Origin: an uncultured Clostridia bacterium
GTDB taxonomy: Bacteria; Bacillota; Clostridia; UBA1381
Reading direction: 5' to 3'
NCBI GenBank assembly: GCA_944393255.1
Contig: CALXZP010000063.1
Coordinates: 1-34,115, forward strand
Length of the DNA: 34,115 bases
In this document: in pieces, positions 26,115 through 34,007 of the stretch
How the letters are laid out: every line of letters begins with the position of its first letter
Position numbering within the stretch: the stretch's first letter is position 1
The notes under the pieces: model-generated
The model's input: only the letters and a program-made list of their open reading frames with translations
What the model was told of the DNA's origin: nothing
Databases searched by the model: none
Made by a program: the position numbers and the translations under genes

Positions 26115-27011
26115 ATGACCGGAGCAATAAGGGCAAATAAAAAATATATAGTATATATAAAACGAATTTATCATTTCATAAAATTCTTTTACAGTATTCT
26201 GTTAAGAAATAAATTTTGCTTGAATAAAGTTCATGCAAAAAAGAATCAGGTTAATTTAGAATGGGTTGATAATGGAAATCTTGGGGATTCACTTGGGCCG
26301 CTCATTTATAGATATATGCTTAGAAAGAAAGAGATTTCAGAAGATACTTTGACGAAAAAGGCATATCACTTGTTTACCTGCGGTTCTTTAATCGGAGTGG
26401 GAACCTTTGATGTTGTTGTCTGGGGAAGCGGAATACATATTGTACCCAATATAAAAAACATCCTGTCAATGAAAGGAATCAGGAAATACGATATCAGGGC
26501 AGTAAGGGGGCCTGTGACGCGTCAAATATTAATAGATTGTGGTTATTGGTGCCCTGAAATATATGGTGACCCTGCAATAATTATGCCGCTCATTTATGAC
26601 GAGGATGGTATAGAAAAGAAGTATGATATCTCAGTTATACTTCACTATTACTTAAAAGATAATAACGTGTTCAGAAGAGATAACTGCCATTACATTGATA
26701 TTGGGACAACTGACTATATATCTTTTATAAAAGAAATTAAATCATCAAAGAAAGTGATTTCATCCTCATTGCATGGAATTATAATCGCAGAGACTTATGG
26801 AGTACCCGCTGTATTTCTGAATACGGGCGGCTATGTAGATAAAGCTTTAATAAAGTATTATGACTGGTATTACTCAACAGACCGTTGGACTGTAAAAATG
26901 GCAAAGTCTATAGATGAAGCAATAGCTATGGAGCCTATGCCGCTTCCCGATCTGACTGAGATGAGAGAGAAATTGATGGATGTTTTTCCATTTGACTTAT
27001 GGGAGAAATAG
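26115..27011 (+). CDS. polysaccharide pyruvyl transferase family protein
   Basis: The 298-residue protein matches the pyruvyl transferase family, which adds pyruvate ketals from phosphoenolpyruvate to sugars of EPS. Motifs in order are NGNLGDSLGPLIYRYML (N-x-GD), VVWGSGIH, AVRGPVTRQIL, IYGDPAII and SSSLHGIIIAETYGVPAVFL with the conserved SLHG. A hydrophobic stretch near residues 18-33 is not a clear membrane span. SD ACGGAGG precedes the ATG. A pyruvate ketal would add negative charge to the polymer. Some members have other roles. Confidence 0.87.
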   Translation: MTGAIRANKKYIVYIKRIYHFIKFFYSILLRNKFCLNKVHAKKNQVNLEWVDNGNLGDSLGPLIYRYMLRKKEISEDTLTKKAYHLFTCGSLIGVGTFDVVVWGSGIHIVPNIKNILSMKGIRKYDIRAVRGPVTRQILIDCGYWCPEIYGDPAIIMPLIYDEDGIEKKYDISVILHYYLKDNNVFRRDNCHYIDIGTTDYISFIKEIKSSKKVISSSLHGIIIAETYGVPAVFLNTGGYVDKALIKYYDWYYSTDRWTVKMAKSIDEAIAMEPMPLPDLTEMREKLMDVFPFDLWEK

Positions 27012-27070
27012 TGCGCTGACTGTGCCATATCTCTGTTAAACCATGCTAGAAAAGTAATTTAAATAAAACA

Positions 27071-27096
27071 AGAAAATATAATTAGAAATATTTTCT
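27071..27096 (+). repeat. AT-rich inverted repeat before the KdsC-like gene
   Basis: AGAAAATAT (27071-27079) and ATATTTTCT (27088-27096) are perfect inverted repeats in the 118-base gap before the KdsC-like gene. No T-run follows and no good promoter is visible. Its role is unknown. Confidence 0.3.
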
Positions 27097-27129
27097 GAAA
27101 TTAACTTTAGATAAGGAGAAAACATCTAT

Positions 27130-27591
27130 ATGAGAATAAAATATTTTGTAATGGACGTTGACGGCACGTTAACAGACGGAAAGATATATATGGGCAATGA
27201 CGGCGAAGTAATGAAGGCTTTTGATATCAAAGACGGTCTTGGAATACATGATATTTTATTACCTGCAGGAGTCAAGCCTGTTATTATCACGGGACGTAAA
27301 AGCCGTATTTTGGAAAAACGCTGCAAAGAGCTGGGTATAACAGAGCTGTATCAGGGCGTAAGGGACAAGGTCAGCAAGCTCAAGGAAGCTGTTGACGATT
27401 TGTCACAGACGGCATACATAGGCGATGATATAAATGATCTTGGCGTAATGCAAGTTATAAAACAAAGTGGCGGAATTATAGGATGCCCTGCAGATGCGGT
27501 TATGGAGGTTATAAAGGTTTCAGACTTTATATCTTCCAAAAACGGAGGAAGCGGCGCAGTAAGAACTTTTATAGATTGGTTGGTTAAATAG
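27130..27591 (+). CDS. KdsC-like HAD phosphatase (sugar-acid phosphate)
   Basis: The 153-residue capless HAD enzyme has MDVDGTLTDGKIYM, IITGRKSRILEKR, a conserved Lys region (RDKVSKL), and IGDDINDLGVM followed by CPADAVMEV. These are the KdsC (3-deoxy-D-manno-octulosonate 8-phosphate phosphatase) signatures, including the DGK-Y and CPADA segments. It would remove phosphate from a 2-keto-3-deoxy sugar acid phosphate before activation with CTP. The substrate need not be Kdo in a Gram-positive. The ATG has AAGGAG eleven bases upstream. It completes the pathway suggested by the aldolase and the cytidylyltransferase. Confidence 0.88.
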   Translation: MRIKYFVMDVDGTLTDGKIYMGNDGEVMKAFDIKDGLGIHDILLPAGVKPVIITGRKSRILEKRCKELGITELYQGVRDKVSKLKEAVDDLSQTAYIGDDINDLGVMQVIKQSGGIIGCPADAVMEVIKVSDFISSKNGGSGAVRTFIDWLVK

Positions 27592-27599
27592 AGCGGACT

Positions 27600-28202
27600 A
27601 TGGATTTTATTGAGAAAGTATTAAGAAGTATCTTGTTCGATTTGTATCAATATACAGGGGCATCCTTGCTTATGGCTTTTCTGTTCATGTTTGCCTACGT
27701 GATGATTTCCCGTATAGGAATAAAAAGGACGGTTAGGTTTTGGATAAAAAAATTCAGATGTAATACGAAATTCAGAAAAGTATTTGTTATGGCTTTCGTT
27801 GTTTTTATGGTACTATACAGAACAATATTAAGCCGTGATATAAGCGGAAACCCGGTCAGAGATTTGGCTCCTTCATGGGGATTTTATGATAAAGACGGTG
27901 AACTTTATATAGATAACTTTGAAAATGCTGTTTTGTTTATCCCATTGGTTGGAATGCTAATGCAGCCGATAGATGAGTATATAACAAAAAGGGGATATGT
28001 ATGCAGTAATAGATTCGTTTTTTTTATTATAATTTCGTTTTGTACAGGATTTTTATGCTCACTTATGATTGAAACAACTCAATTGTTCATGAAAATCGGG
28101 TTGTTTCAGTTGAATGATTTGGCATATAACACTCTTGGTGGTGTGATAGGTGGAGCAATATACTATATAATACAAAAAAGCAGAAAGAGACTGTTGCGTT
28201 AA
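27600..28202 (+). CDS. VanZ-like membrane protein
   Basis: The 200-residue protein has four or five membrane helices. The VanZ pattern is visible as YRTILSRD, then NFENAVLFIPLVGM, a late helix CSLMIETTQLFMKIGLFQLNDLAYNTLGGVIGG, with key parts IETTQLF and DLAYNTLGG. VanZ-like proteins influence glycopeptide tolerance in some Gram-positives and are often at the ends of EPS or teichoic gene clusters. It starts eight bases after the KdsC-like gene and is probably the last gene of the EPS series. No strong terminator follows. Confidence 0.87.
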   Translation: MDFIEKVLRSILFDLYQYTGASLLMAFLFMFAYVMISRIGIKRTVRFWIKKFRCNTKFRKVFVMAFVVFMVLYRTILSRDISGNPVRDLAPSWGFYDKDGELYIDNFENAVLFIPLVGMLMQPIDEYITKRGYVCSNRFVFFIIISFCTGFLCSLMIETTQLFMKIGLFQLNDLAYNTLGGVIGGAIYYIIQKSRKRLLR

Positions 28203-28303
28203 GGAATATAATCTGATATAATCCCCTTAGAACAAATATGAACCTTTTGTTATTTCATATGTCTGCTCGGAGATTATAGCAGCCTATGCAGTCTATAAAG
28301 TAA

Positions 28304-28332
28304 TTGCATTTATGAAGCGTTAGTAGTATAAT
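28304..28332 (+). promoter_or_regulatory. promoter of the GNAT gene
   Basis: TTGCAT (28304-28309), 17 bases and a perfect TATAAT (28327-28332) lie 85 bases before the GNAT start. Confidence 0.65.
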
Positions 28333-28352
28333 AAGTATATCCAATATGTATT

Positions 28353-28399
28353 ATGCTGACGGGCGAGCTGCTATCCGCAACTACTTTTATTGTCAGCAT
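28353..28399 (+). promoter_or_regulatory. inverted repeat in the GNAT leader
   Basis: ATGCTGAC (28353-28360) and GTCAGCAT (28392-28399) pair perfectly around a 31-base loop, ending four bases before the SD (AGAGGTG). No known riboswitch is recognised. It might affect translation. Confidence 0.35.
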
Positions 28400-28416
28400 G
28401 AGAGAAGAGGTGTTTT

Positions 28417-28869
28417 ATGGAAATACGAAAGTACAGATCATCGGACATTACGGACATACTGCGGTTGTTTTATGATACGGTACATACTGTCAATGCGGCG
28501 GACTATACTGCGGAACAGCTTGACGCGTGGGCGGACGGGAATGCGGATCCTGATGTTTGGGACAAGTCTCTTGCCGGACATTATTCGCTTGTTGCGGATG
28601 AGGACGGATCAATCGTCGGGTTCGGCGATATCGACAGCTCCGGTTATCTTGACAGATTGTATGTACATAAGGATCGTCAGAAATGCGGGATCGCTTCGGC
28701 AATATGCGGGCGTCTTGAAACTTATATCGGAACAGGGATCATAACGGTGCATGCGTCGGTAACGGCGAAGCCGTTTTTTGAAAAACGAGGCTATAAAACC
28801 GTAAAGGCGCAGGAGGTCGAGCGGAAAGGGATATTGCTCAAAAACTATGTTATGATAAGGGAAATGTAA
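28417..28869 (+). CDS. GNAT-family N-acetyltransferase
   Basis: The 150-residue protein has a single GNAT fold. MEIRKYRSSDITDILRLFYDTV is the N-terminal helix-strand pair (key part RKYRSSDITDILRLFYDTV). LDRLYVHKDRQKCGIASAI holds the acetyl-CoA pyrophosphate loop (Q/RxxGxA form), and ASVTAKPFFEKRGYKTV is the usual late motif. It resembles YafP-like acetyltransferases. The acceptor is unknown. It has its own promoter, and a GAGGTG SD, so is not part of the EPS series. Confidence 0.9.
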   Translation: MEIRKYRSSDITDILRLFYDTVHTVNAADYTAEQLDAWADGNADPDVWDKSLAGHYSLVADEDGSIVGFGDIDSSGYLDRLYVHKDRQKCGIASAICGRLETYIGTGIITVHASVTAKPFFEKRGYKTVKAQEVERKGILLKNYVMIREM

Positions 28870-28917
28870 GTTTTTTTAGGATTTGTGTAATATTTTATGA
28901 TAATTTTTAAACAATTG

Positions 28918-28947
28918 TTGACGGGCAGCGGGAGTTTGTGTTATAAT
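28918..28947 (+). promoter_or_regulatory. promoter of the pyrophosphorylase gene
   Basis: TTGACG (28918-28923), 18 bases and a perfect TATAAT (28942-28947) with an extended -10 TG. Transcription should start near 28954, giving a leader of about 145 bases. Confidence 0.75.
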
Positions 28948-29099
28948 AAACACAGCAGCAGAAGCAAAGCCTCTTTCGGCTTTGCCTCGGGATGTGTTTA
29001 TTGCAACGGAGTGTATACTATACGCATTGTACGCATTCCATGATCAATATGTATCCGGCCGATGCCGCGGATATAATAAATGTTTTAGGAGAGAAGGCT
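28947..29099 (+). promoter_or_regulatory. structured leader of the pyrophosphorylase gene
   Basis: Two hairpins are visible: GCAAAGCC (28964-28971) with GGCTTTGC (28978-28985), and GGAGTGTATAC (29008-29018) with GTACGCATTCC (29029-29039), ten of eleven positions pairing including G-T pairs. An 8-bp repeat, TAAACACA (28947-28954) and TGTGTTTA (28993-29000), encloses the first hairpin but starts at the -10 box, so it is probably a DNA-level repeat. A GC-rich stretch (29058-29070) and SD TAGGAGAG follow. No known riboswitch class is recognised. Confidence 0.5.
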
Positions 29100-30050
29100 A
29101 TGAAATTATCATTAGTAATAATGGCTGCAGGTATAGGTTCAAGGTTTGGCGGGGGGATAAAACAGCTCGAGCCTGTAGGCAGACAGGGGGAAATAATCAT
29201 GGATTATTCGATCCATGATGCTATTGAGGCAGGTTTTAACAAGATCGTTTTTATTATCAGAAAAGATATTGAGGAAGCGTTCAAGGAGGCTATCGGAAAC
29301 CGCATAGAGGCGATATGCGAAAGTCTGAATGTAGAGACCGCCTATGCATATCAGTCGCTTGACGATCTGCCGGAGGGCGTTGTACTGCCTCCGGAACGCA
29401 CTAAGCCGTGGGGAACGGGACAGGCGGTGCTTGCCTGCAAGGGTATAGTTAACGAGCCGTTCGCTGTTATCAATGCTGACGACTATTACGGAAAGGAAGC
29501 GTTTTTGAAGCTGCGTTCATTCCTTGAAGGCTATGACCCGGCTGAACCGGAAAAGCTCTGTATGGCAGGGTTCGTTCTGAAAAACACACTCAGCGACAAC
29601 GGCGGCGTAACGCGCGGCGTATGCAGAATGGACGCGGACGGCTACCTGACCGATGTTGACGAGACCTCAAATATAGTAAAAACGGAGACTGACGGCGTTA
29701 TAGGCGCAGAGGCTGACGGAAAAGCTATAGACGCCGAGTCGCTCGTATCTATGAACATGTGGGGGCTTACGCCGGAATTTATCGAGGTGCTCGAAAAAGG
29801 GTTTGTTGAATTCTTTGACGGTATCGAGCCGGGAACGGAAAAGGAATTGAAGGCTGAATATCTGCTTCCTATATACATAGACAGCCTGCTTAAGGACGGA
29901 AAGGTGTCGGTCAAGGTGCTCAAAACGGACGACAAGTGGTTCGGAGTTACATATAAGGAGGATAAACAGACTGTTGTGGATTCGTTTGCAAGCCTTATTG
30001 ACAGCGGAGTATATAACGAAGATCTGTTCAGCAATCTTTTAAACAAATAA
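29100..30050 (+). CDS. nucleotidyltransferase, sugar-nucleotide pyrophosphorylase type
   Basis: The 316-residue enzyme has the GT-A-like nucleotidyltransferase signature MAAGIGSRFGGGIKQLEPVG (GxGSRFGG-K), KPWGTGQAVLAC as base-binding segment, and NADDYYG with the metal-binding Asp. Family members join a sugar-1-phosphate with an NTP, releasing pyrophosphate. Here the subgroup is the uncharacterised GalU/RmlA relative common in Clostridia. I chose ATG 29100, which has AGGAG eight bases upstream and begins directly with the fold; the open frame upstream lies in the leader and has no SD. It is monocistronic, with promoter and terminator. Supply of an NDP-sugar for the EPS is possible, but not shown. 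Confidence 0.88.
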   Translation: MKLSLVIMAAGIGSRFGGGIKQLEPVGRQGEIIMDYSIHDAIEAGFNKIVFIIRKDIEEAFKEAIGNRIEAICESLNVETAYAYQSLDDLPEGVVLPPERTKPWGTGQAVLACKGIVNEPFAVINADDYYGKEAFLKLRSFLEGYDPAEPEKLCMAGFVLKNTLSDNGGVTRGVCRMDADGYLTDVDETSNIVKTETDGVIGAEADGKAIDAESLVSMNMWGLTPEFIEVLEKGFVEFFDGIEPGTEKELKAEYLLPIYIDSLLKDGKVSVKVLKTDDKWFGVTYKEDKQTVVDSFASLIDSGVYNEDLFSNLLNK

Positions 30051-30060
30051 TATTTTATGC

Positions 30061-30088
30061 AAAAAGGCGGATCGGTTCCGTCTTTTTG
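30061..30088 (+). terminator. terminator after the pyrophosphorylase gene
   Basis: AAAAAGGCGGA (30061-30071) pairs with TCCGTCTTTTT (30077-30087), with one G-T pair and a five-base loop. The stem carries the T-run. A small second hairpin, AACAC-GCC-GTGTT with T-run (30102-30119), follows. Confidence 0.85.
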
Positions 30089-30154
30089 TGTATTTTAAAT
30101 TAACACGCCGTGTTTTTTATTTGAAATTAACAGCGGCGGAACGGAGGGCTTTGA

Positions 30155-31906
30155 GTGAAACAATTGTTAAGAATGCTCGATTATCTCGGCGGGTATAAAA
30201 GGTCAATGATCGCGGCGGCGGTGCTGGTCATAGTGGAGACCTGCTTTGAGCTGATAATACCTCTGCTCATGGCGGATCTTATAGATACAGGTGTGGCGCA
30301 GAGGGATATAGATCTTATCATATCAAAGGGTATACAGATGGGGATATGCGCAGTGCTTTCGCTTGTGACCGGACTTCTGTATGCGCGGTATGCGGCGCGG
30401 GCTTCGTACGGGCTCGGTGCAGGGATAAGGGAAGCACAGTATGAGAAGGTACAGAAATATTCGTTTTCCAATCTTGATCATTTTGATACATCGTCGCTCG
30501 TTACGCGGATGACAACGGATGTTACTGTGATACAAAATTCCATAAACGGAGGGCTTCGCCCGCTGGTTCGTGCGCCGTTCATGCTGGTGCTGGGCATCGC
30601 TTTTTCGGTAAGCATGAATGCAAAGCTGTCGCTTGTGTTTTTTGTAAGCGCACCTATACTCGGCGCGTGCCTGTTCTTTATAGTGCGCAAGGCGGCGCCG
30701 ATGTACAGTGTTCTACAGCGGGCGGTCGATAAGCTCAATAATGTAGTACAGGAGGGACTGACAGCTATACGCGCAGTCAAAGCGTTCGTTCGCGGCGAAT
30801 ATGAGGAGGAAAAATTCAGCGGTGTAAACAGCCGTCTTATGGAGACGGGACAGAAAACATTCCTGTATGCAACTCTGAACATTCCGGCATTTCAGTTTAC
30901 CATGTATACGAGTATCGTATTGATAATGTGGTTCGGAGGCAATATGATAATCTCGGATAAATTGCAGGTGGGCGAGCTTACCGGCTTTCTGAGCTATGTG
31001 CTTCAGGTCATGAATTCGCTTATGATGCTTTCGAATGTATTCATATTGCTGACGCGCTCGCTGGCAAGCGCCGCGAGGATAAACGAGGTCATAGACGAGG
31101 AGCTGGATCTTGTATCGCCGGAGAATGCCGTAACTGAGATACCCGACGGCTCGGTGGATTTCGACGGCGTATCGTTCAAGTACCGGGATACGGCGAAGGA
31201 ATATGCGCTGTCCGGTGTGGATCTGCATATAAATGCAGGCGAAACGGTTGGCATACTCGGCGGAACCGGCGCATCGAAAACCACTCTTGTCCAGCTGATA
31301 CCGCGTCTGTACGATGCAACTGCCGGCACCGTGAGAGTCGGAGGCAGGGACGTAAGAGAGTACGAGCTTACGTCCCTGCGCAATGCTGTAGGTATAGTTT
31401 TACAGAAAAACCTGCTGTTCTCCGGGACGATACGTGAAAATCTGCAATGGGGCGACAGTGAGGCGGACGACGATAAGCTGTGGGAGGCGTGCCGCAGAGC
31501 TGGAGCGGCGGAGTTCATAGAACGTATGCCAGGCGGGCTGAGTACGGATCTCGGACAGGGCGGAGTTAATGTATCGGGCGGACAAAAGCAGCGCTTATGT
31601 ATTGCAAGGGCGCTTTTGAAAGAGCCGAAGATACTCATATTCGATGATTCGACCAGTGCAGTGGACACAGCTACGGAGGCCGGGATAAGAGCGGCGCTGG
31701 CGGAGCTGAAAGACGTGACCAAGATAATCATAGCTCAGCGCATAACCTCGGTCATGAATACCGACAAGATAGTGATAATGGACGACGGCAGGATAAATGC
31801 TGTCGGAACGCATGATGAGCTGCTTGCCGGCAACCCTATATACCGTGAAATATATCATTCGCAGATGAGAGAGGAGGATGGAGATGGCACGTCCGATAAC
31901 AGGTAA
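30155..31906 (+). CDS. heterodimeric ABC exporter, subunit with degenerate ATP site
   Basis: The 583-residue protein has a six-helix exporter domain (about 15-310) and a C-terminal ATPase domain. Walker A is GGTGASKTT (about 369-377), with Ser in place of the usual Gly before Lys. The signature is VSGGQKQR (about 473), Walker B ends in FDDSTSAVD with Asp in place of the catalytic Glu, and the switch is IIAQRIT with Gln in place of His. These changes mark the non-hydrolysing site of heterodimeric exporters such as TM287/288 and BmrCD. GTG start with GGAGGG six bases upstream. It overlaps the next gene, its evident partner. Substrate (drug, lipid or peptide) unknown. Confidence 0.93.
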   Translation: MKQLLRMLDYLGGYKRSMIAAAVLVIVETCFELIIPLLMADLIDTGVAQRDIDLIISKGIQMGICAVLSLVTGLLYARYAARASYGLGAGIREAQYEKVQKYSFSNLDHFDTSSLVTRMTTDVTVIQNSINGGLRPLVRAPFMLVLGIAFSVSMNAKLSLVFFVSAPILGACLFFIVRKAAPMYSVLQRAVDKLNNVVQEGLTAIRAVKAFVRGEYEEEKFSGVNSRLMETGQKTFLYATLNIPAFQFTMYTSIVLIMWFGGNMIISDKLQVGELTGFLSYVLQVMNSLMMLSNVFILLTRSLASAARINEVIDEELDLVSPENAVTEIPDGSVDFDGVSFKYRDTAKEYALSGVDLHINAGETVGILGGTGASKTTLVQLIPRLYDATAGTVRVGGRDVREYELTSLRNAVGIVLQKNLLFSGTIRENLQWGDSEADDDKLWEACRRAGAAEFIERMPGGLSTDLGQGGVNVSGGQKQRLCIARALLKEPKILIFDDSTSAVDTATEAGIRAALAELKDVTKIIIAQRITSVMNTDKIVIMDDGRINAVGTHDELLAGNPIYREIYHSQMREEDGDGTSDNR

Positions 31907-33725
31907 AAAACCGAAGGATATGAAATTTACAGTCCGTTCTCTGCTTTCATATATGGGCAGACATAAAATACTGCTGCTGCTGGTCGCGGTGCTCGTAACG
32001 ATAAGCGCTCTGGCAAATCTTCTCGGTACGTATATGATACGTCCCATAGTGAACGGGCTCGCGGGCGGCGATGTTAAAAGGCTCGTTTCGGGCGTGGCTG
32101 CTGCTGCGGCTATTTTCGGCGCAGGTGCGCTTTCAGCGCTCGGATACAGCCGTATAATGGTCAGGGCGGCACAGCGGATATTGTTCGATATACGCCGGGA
32201 TCTGTTCTCGCATATGCAGAAGCTGCCTGTCAAATACTTCGACACAAACCGTCACGGCGATATAATGAGCTATTTCACAAATGATGTAGATACCATTTCC
32301 GACGCTCTGAATAACAGTTTTTCTATGGTTATACAGAGCTTCATCCAGATGGTCGGCACACTGGTCATATTATTCGTGCTGAATTGGAAGCTGTCGATAA
32401 CGGCGGTGGTATGCTACGCCATCATGTTTGCTTATATAAAGTTCAGCGGAAAACGCAGCAAAAGATTTTTCAATCACCAGCAGAAGGCGCTCGGCGATCT
32501 GGACGGATATATAGAAGAAATGGTGACCGGGCAGAAAGTCGTAAAGGTGTTCAATCACGAGGAGGACAATCTGAAAAAATTCAGGAGAAAGAATGAAATG
32601 CTGCGGATCGCGGGCACCGGCGCACAGGGATATGCCGCAACGATGGTTCCGGCCGTGGTGAGTATATCATATATAAACTATGCAGTTGCAACGATACTCG
32701 GCGGGATAATGGCGATAAGGGGAACTATAGACATAGGCAGCCTAGCAAGCTATCTGGTGTTTGTAAGACAGGCCGCAATGCCGATAAACCAGTTCACACA
32801 GCAGAGCAATTTTCTGCTCGCGGCGCTCGCAGGGGCGGAGCGTATTTTCAATGTCATGCGTATGGAGCCGGAGACGGACAAAGGCGGTATCGAGCTTGTA
32901 AATGTGGAAGAGAAAGACGGTTCGCTTACAGTATGCAGCAAGAAAACCAACAAATGGGCATGGCATACCCCGGAGGGCAGGATAATACCGCTTCGAGGAG
33001 ATGTGCGGTTTCAAAATGTCAGCTTCGGCTATGATGAAAACAGGATGATACTGAAAAATATAGATCTTTATGCTAAGCCCGGACAAAAAATAGCCTTCGT
33101 AGGTTCGACCGGAGCCGGAAAGACTACGATTATCAATCTTATAAACAGATTTTATGACGTCCAGGGCGGCACTGTTATTTATGACGGGATAGATATCCGC
33201 GATATAAAAAAAGACGATCTGAGAAGATCGCTGAGTATAGTATTGCAGGACACACATCTGTTTACGGGAACGATCTCCGACAATATCAGGTTCGGAAAGT
33301 TAGACGCTACTCAGGAGGAGATCGTACGTGCGGCGAAGATAGCCAATGCGGATTCATTCATACGCCGTCTGCCGAACGGATATGACACGGTCGTCACGGC
33401 GGACGGAGCAAACCTCTCCCAGGGACAGCGGCAGCTGCTTGCAATAGCGAGGGCGGCGGTAGTTGATCCGCCGGTGCTGATACTCGATGAAGCTACGTCG
33501 AGTATAGATACGAGAACGGAGCGCCTTATAGAAAAGGGAATGGACAGCCTTATGGAGGGCAGGACGGTGTTTGTGATAGCGCACAGGCTTTCGACTGTGC
33601 GCAATGCCGACGCTATTATGGTTCTTGAGCATGGTAAAATAATAGAAAGAGGAAGTCATGACGAGCTTATCGCTCAGAAAGGCATGTATTATCAGCTGTA
33701 TAACGGCATGTTTGAGCTGAGCTGA
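31884..33725 (+). CDS. heterodimeric ABC exporter, catalytic subunit
   Basis: The 613-residue partner has six membrane helices (about 30-320) and an ATPase domain with canonical Walker A GSTGAGKTT (about 407), Walker B LILDEATSSID with catalytic Glu, and His switch VIAHRLST. Its signature is LSQGQRQL, Gln replacing the first Gly, which fits its place opposite the degenerate site of the other subunit. An insert of about 45 residues between the membrane and ATPase domains (VEEKDGSLTVCSKKTNKWAW region) is usual for this subgroup. I chose ATG 31884, six bases after GAGGAGG; ATG 31878 touches the SD. The overlap of 23 bases with the first subunit gene suggests coupled translation. Confidence 0.94.
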   Translation: MARPITGKKPKDMKFTVRSLLSYMGRHKILLLLVAVLVTISALANLLGTYMIRPIVNGLAGGDVKRLVSGVAAAAAIFGAGALSALGYSRIMVRAAQRILFDIRRDLFSHMQKLPVKYFDTNRHGDIMSYFTNDVDTISDALNNSFSMVIQSFIQMVGTLVILFVLNWKLSITAVVCYAIMFAYIKFSGKRSKRFFNHQQKALGDLDGYIEEMVTGQKVVKVFNHEEDNLKKFRRKNEMLRIAGTGAQGYAATMVPAVVSISYINYAVATILGGIMAIRGTIDIGSLASYLVFVRQAAMPINQFTQQSNFLLAALAGAERIFNVMRMEPETDKGGIELVNVEEKDGSLTVCSKKTNKWAWHTPEGRIIPLRGDVRFQNVSFGYDENRMILKNIDLYAKPGQKIAFVGSTGAGKTTIINLINRFYDVQGGTVIYDGIDIRDIKKDDLRRSLSIVLQDTHLFTGTISDNIRFGKLDATQEEIVRAAKIANADSFIRRLPNGYDTVVTADGANLSQGQRQLLAIARAAVVDPPVLILDEATSSIDTRTERLIEKGMDSLMEGRTVFVIAHRLSTVRNADAIMVLEHGKIIERGSHDELIAQKGMYYQLYNGMFELS

Positions 33726-33774
33726 GCCGAAAAGACGCCGCGTAGGTAAAAGAGGCGGCTGATAAGGAAGCATA

Positions 33775-33813
33775 CCCGCAGGATTAGAAATAGTCCTGCG
33801 GGATTTCCTTTTT
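33775..33813 (+). terminator. terminator after the ABC exporter operon
   Basis: CCCGCAGGA (33775-33783) and TCCTGCGGG (33794-33802) form a strong 9-bp stem followed by a T-rich run to 33813. Outer AAGGAA and TTCCTT also match. The stop codon of the minus-strand recombinase remnant lies in its loop. Confidence 0.85.
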
Positions 33814-33951
33814 ATCGGGGATAAATTCGTCCTGCGGGACAAATTCACCGATGAAGTTAAACACAATCTGTATTTTCTGTACTCTGTGCCCGCTTGATTT
33901 ATCGGTAGCGTGGACAATGATTTTCTTGATAAAGCAGTAATGATGTCGGAC
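33784..33951 (-). pseudogene. C-terminal remnant of a large serine recombinase (DUF4368 region)
   Basis: A 55-codon open frame on the minus strand ends at TAA (33786-33784). Its translation includes IKKIIVHATDKSSGHRVQ, then KIQIVFNFIGEFVPQ. This is the extreme C-terminus of large serine recombinases of the TnpX/Tn4451-like type (IIVH-x-D-K-x-x-G-x-R, then FNFIGEF). In frame, a stop codon lies directly upstream (33954-33952) and no catalytic domain is present in the 160 bases left before the edge. It is therefore a truncated, decayed fragment. Some fragment of the frame may have shifted to the overlapping MNKSDIITALS frame, which has an SD-like GGAGGAG before it. Confidence 0.65.
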
Positions 33952-34007
33952 TTATTCATTATTCAAACTCCTCCTTTTCGTCGTCCGGCAAAACAGGGTG
34001 TGTATTA

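Noticed and set aside
22383..27591. ordinary sialic acid (Neu5Ac) or Kdo pathway
   Set aside because: The cytidylyltransferase and KdsC-like genes alone suggest this, but no NeuB, NeuC or KdsA is in the window, and the organism looks Gram-positive without Kdo lipid A. Genes elsewhere could change this.
28346..28744. 132-codon plus-strand ORF overlapping the GNAT gene
   Set aside because: It overlaps the GNAT gene in another frame, starts in the leader hairpin and has no SD; the GNAT frame has clear family motifs.
31003..31731. 242-codon minus-strand ORF inside the ABC exporter gene
   Set aside because: Shadow of the ABC gene: Ser/Ala/Pro-rich, no SD, no motifs.
33354..33959. 201-codon minus-strand ORF starting MNKSDIITALS with a good SD-like sequence
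   Set aside because: Most of it lies antisense inside the well-supported ABC exporter gene, and it has no recognisable domain. Only its first part may be a shifted piece of the recombinase remnant.
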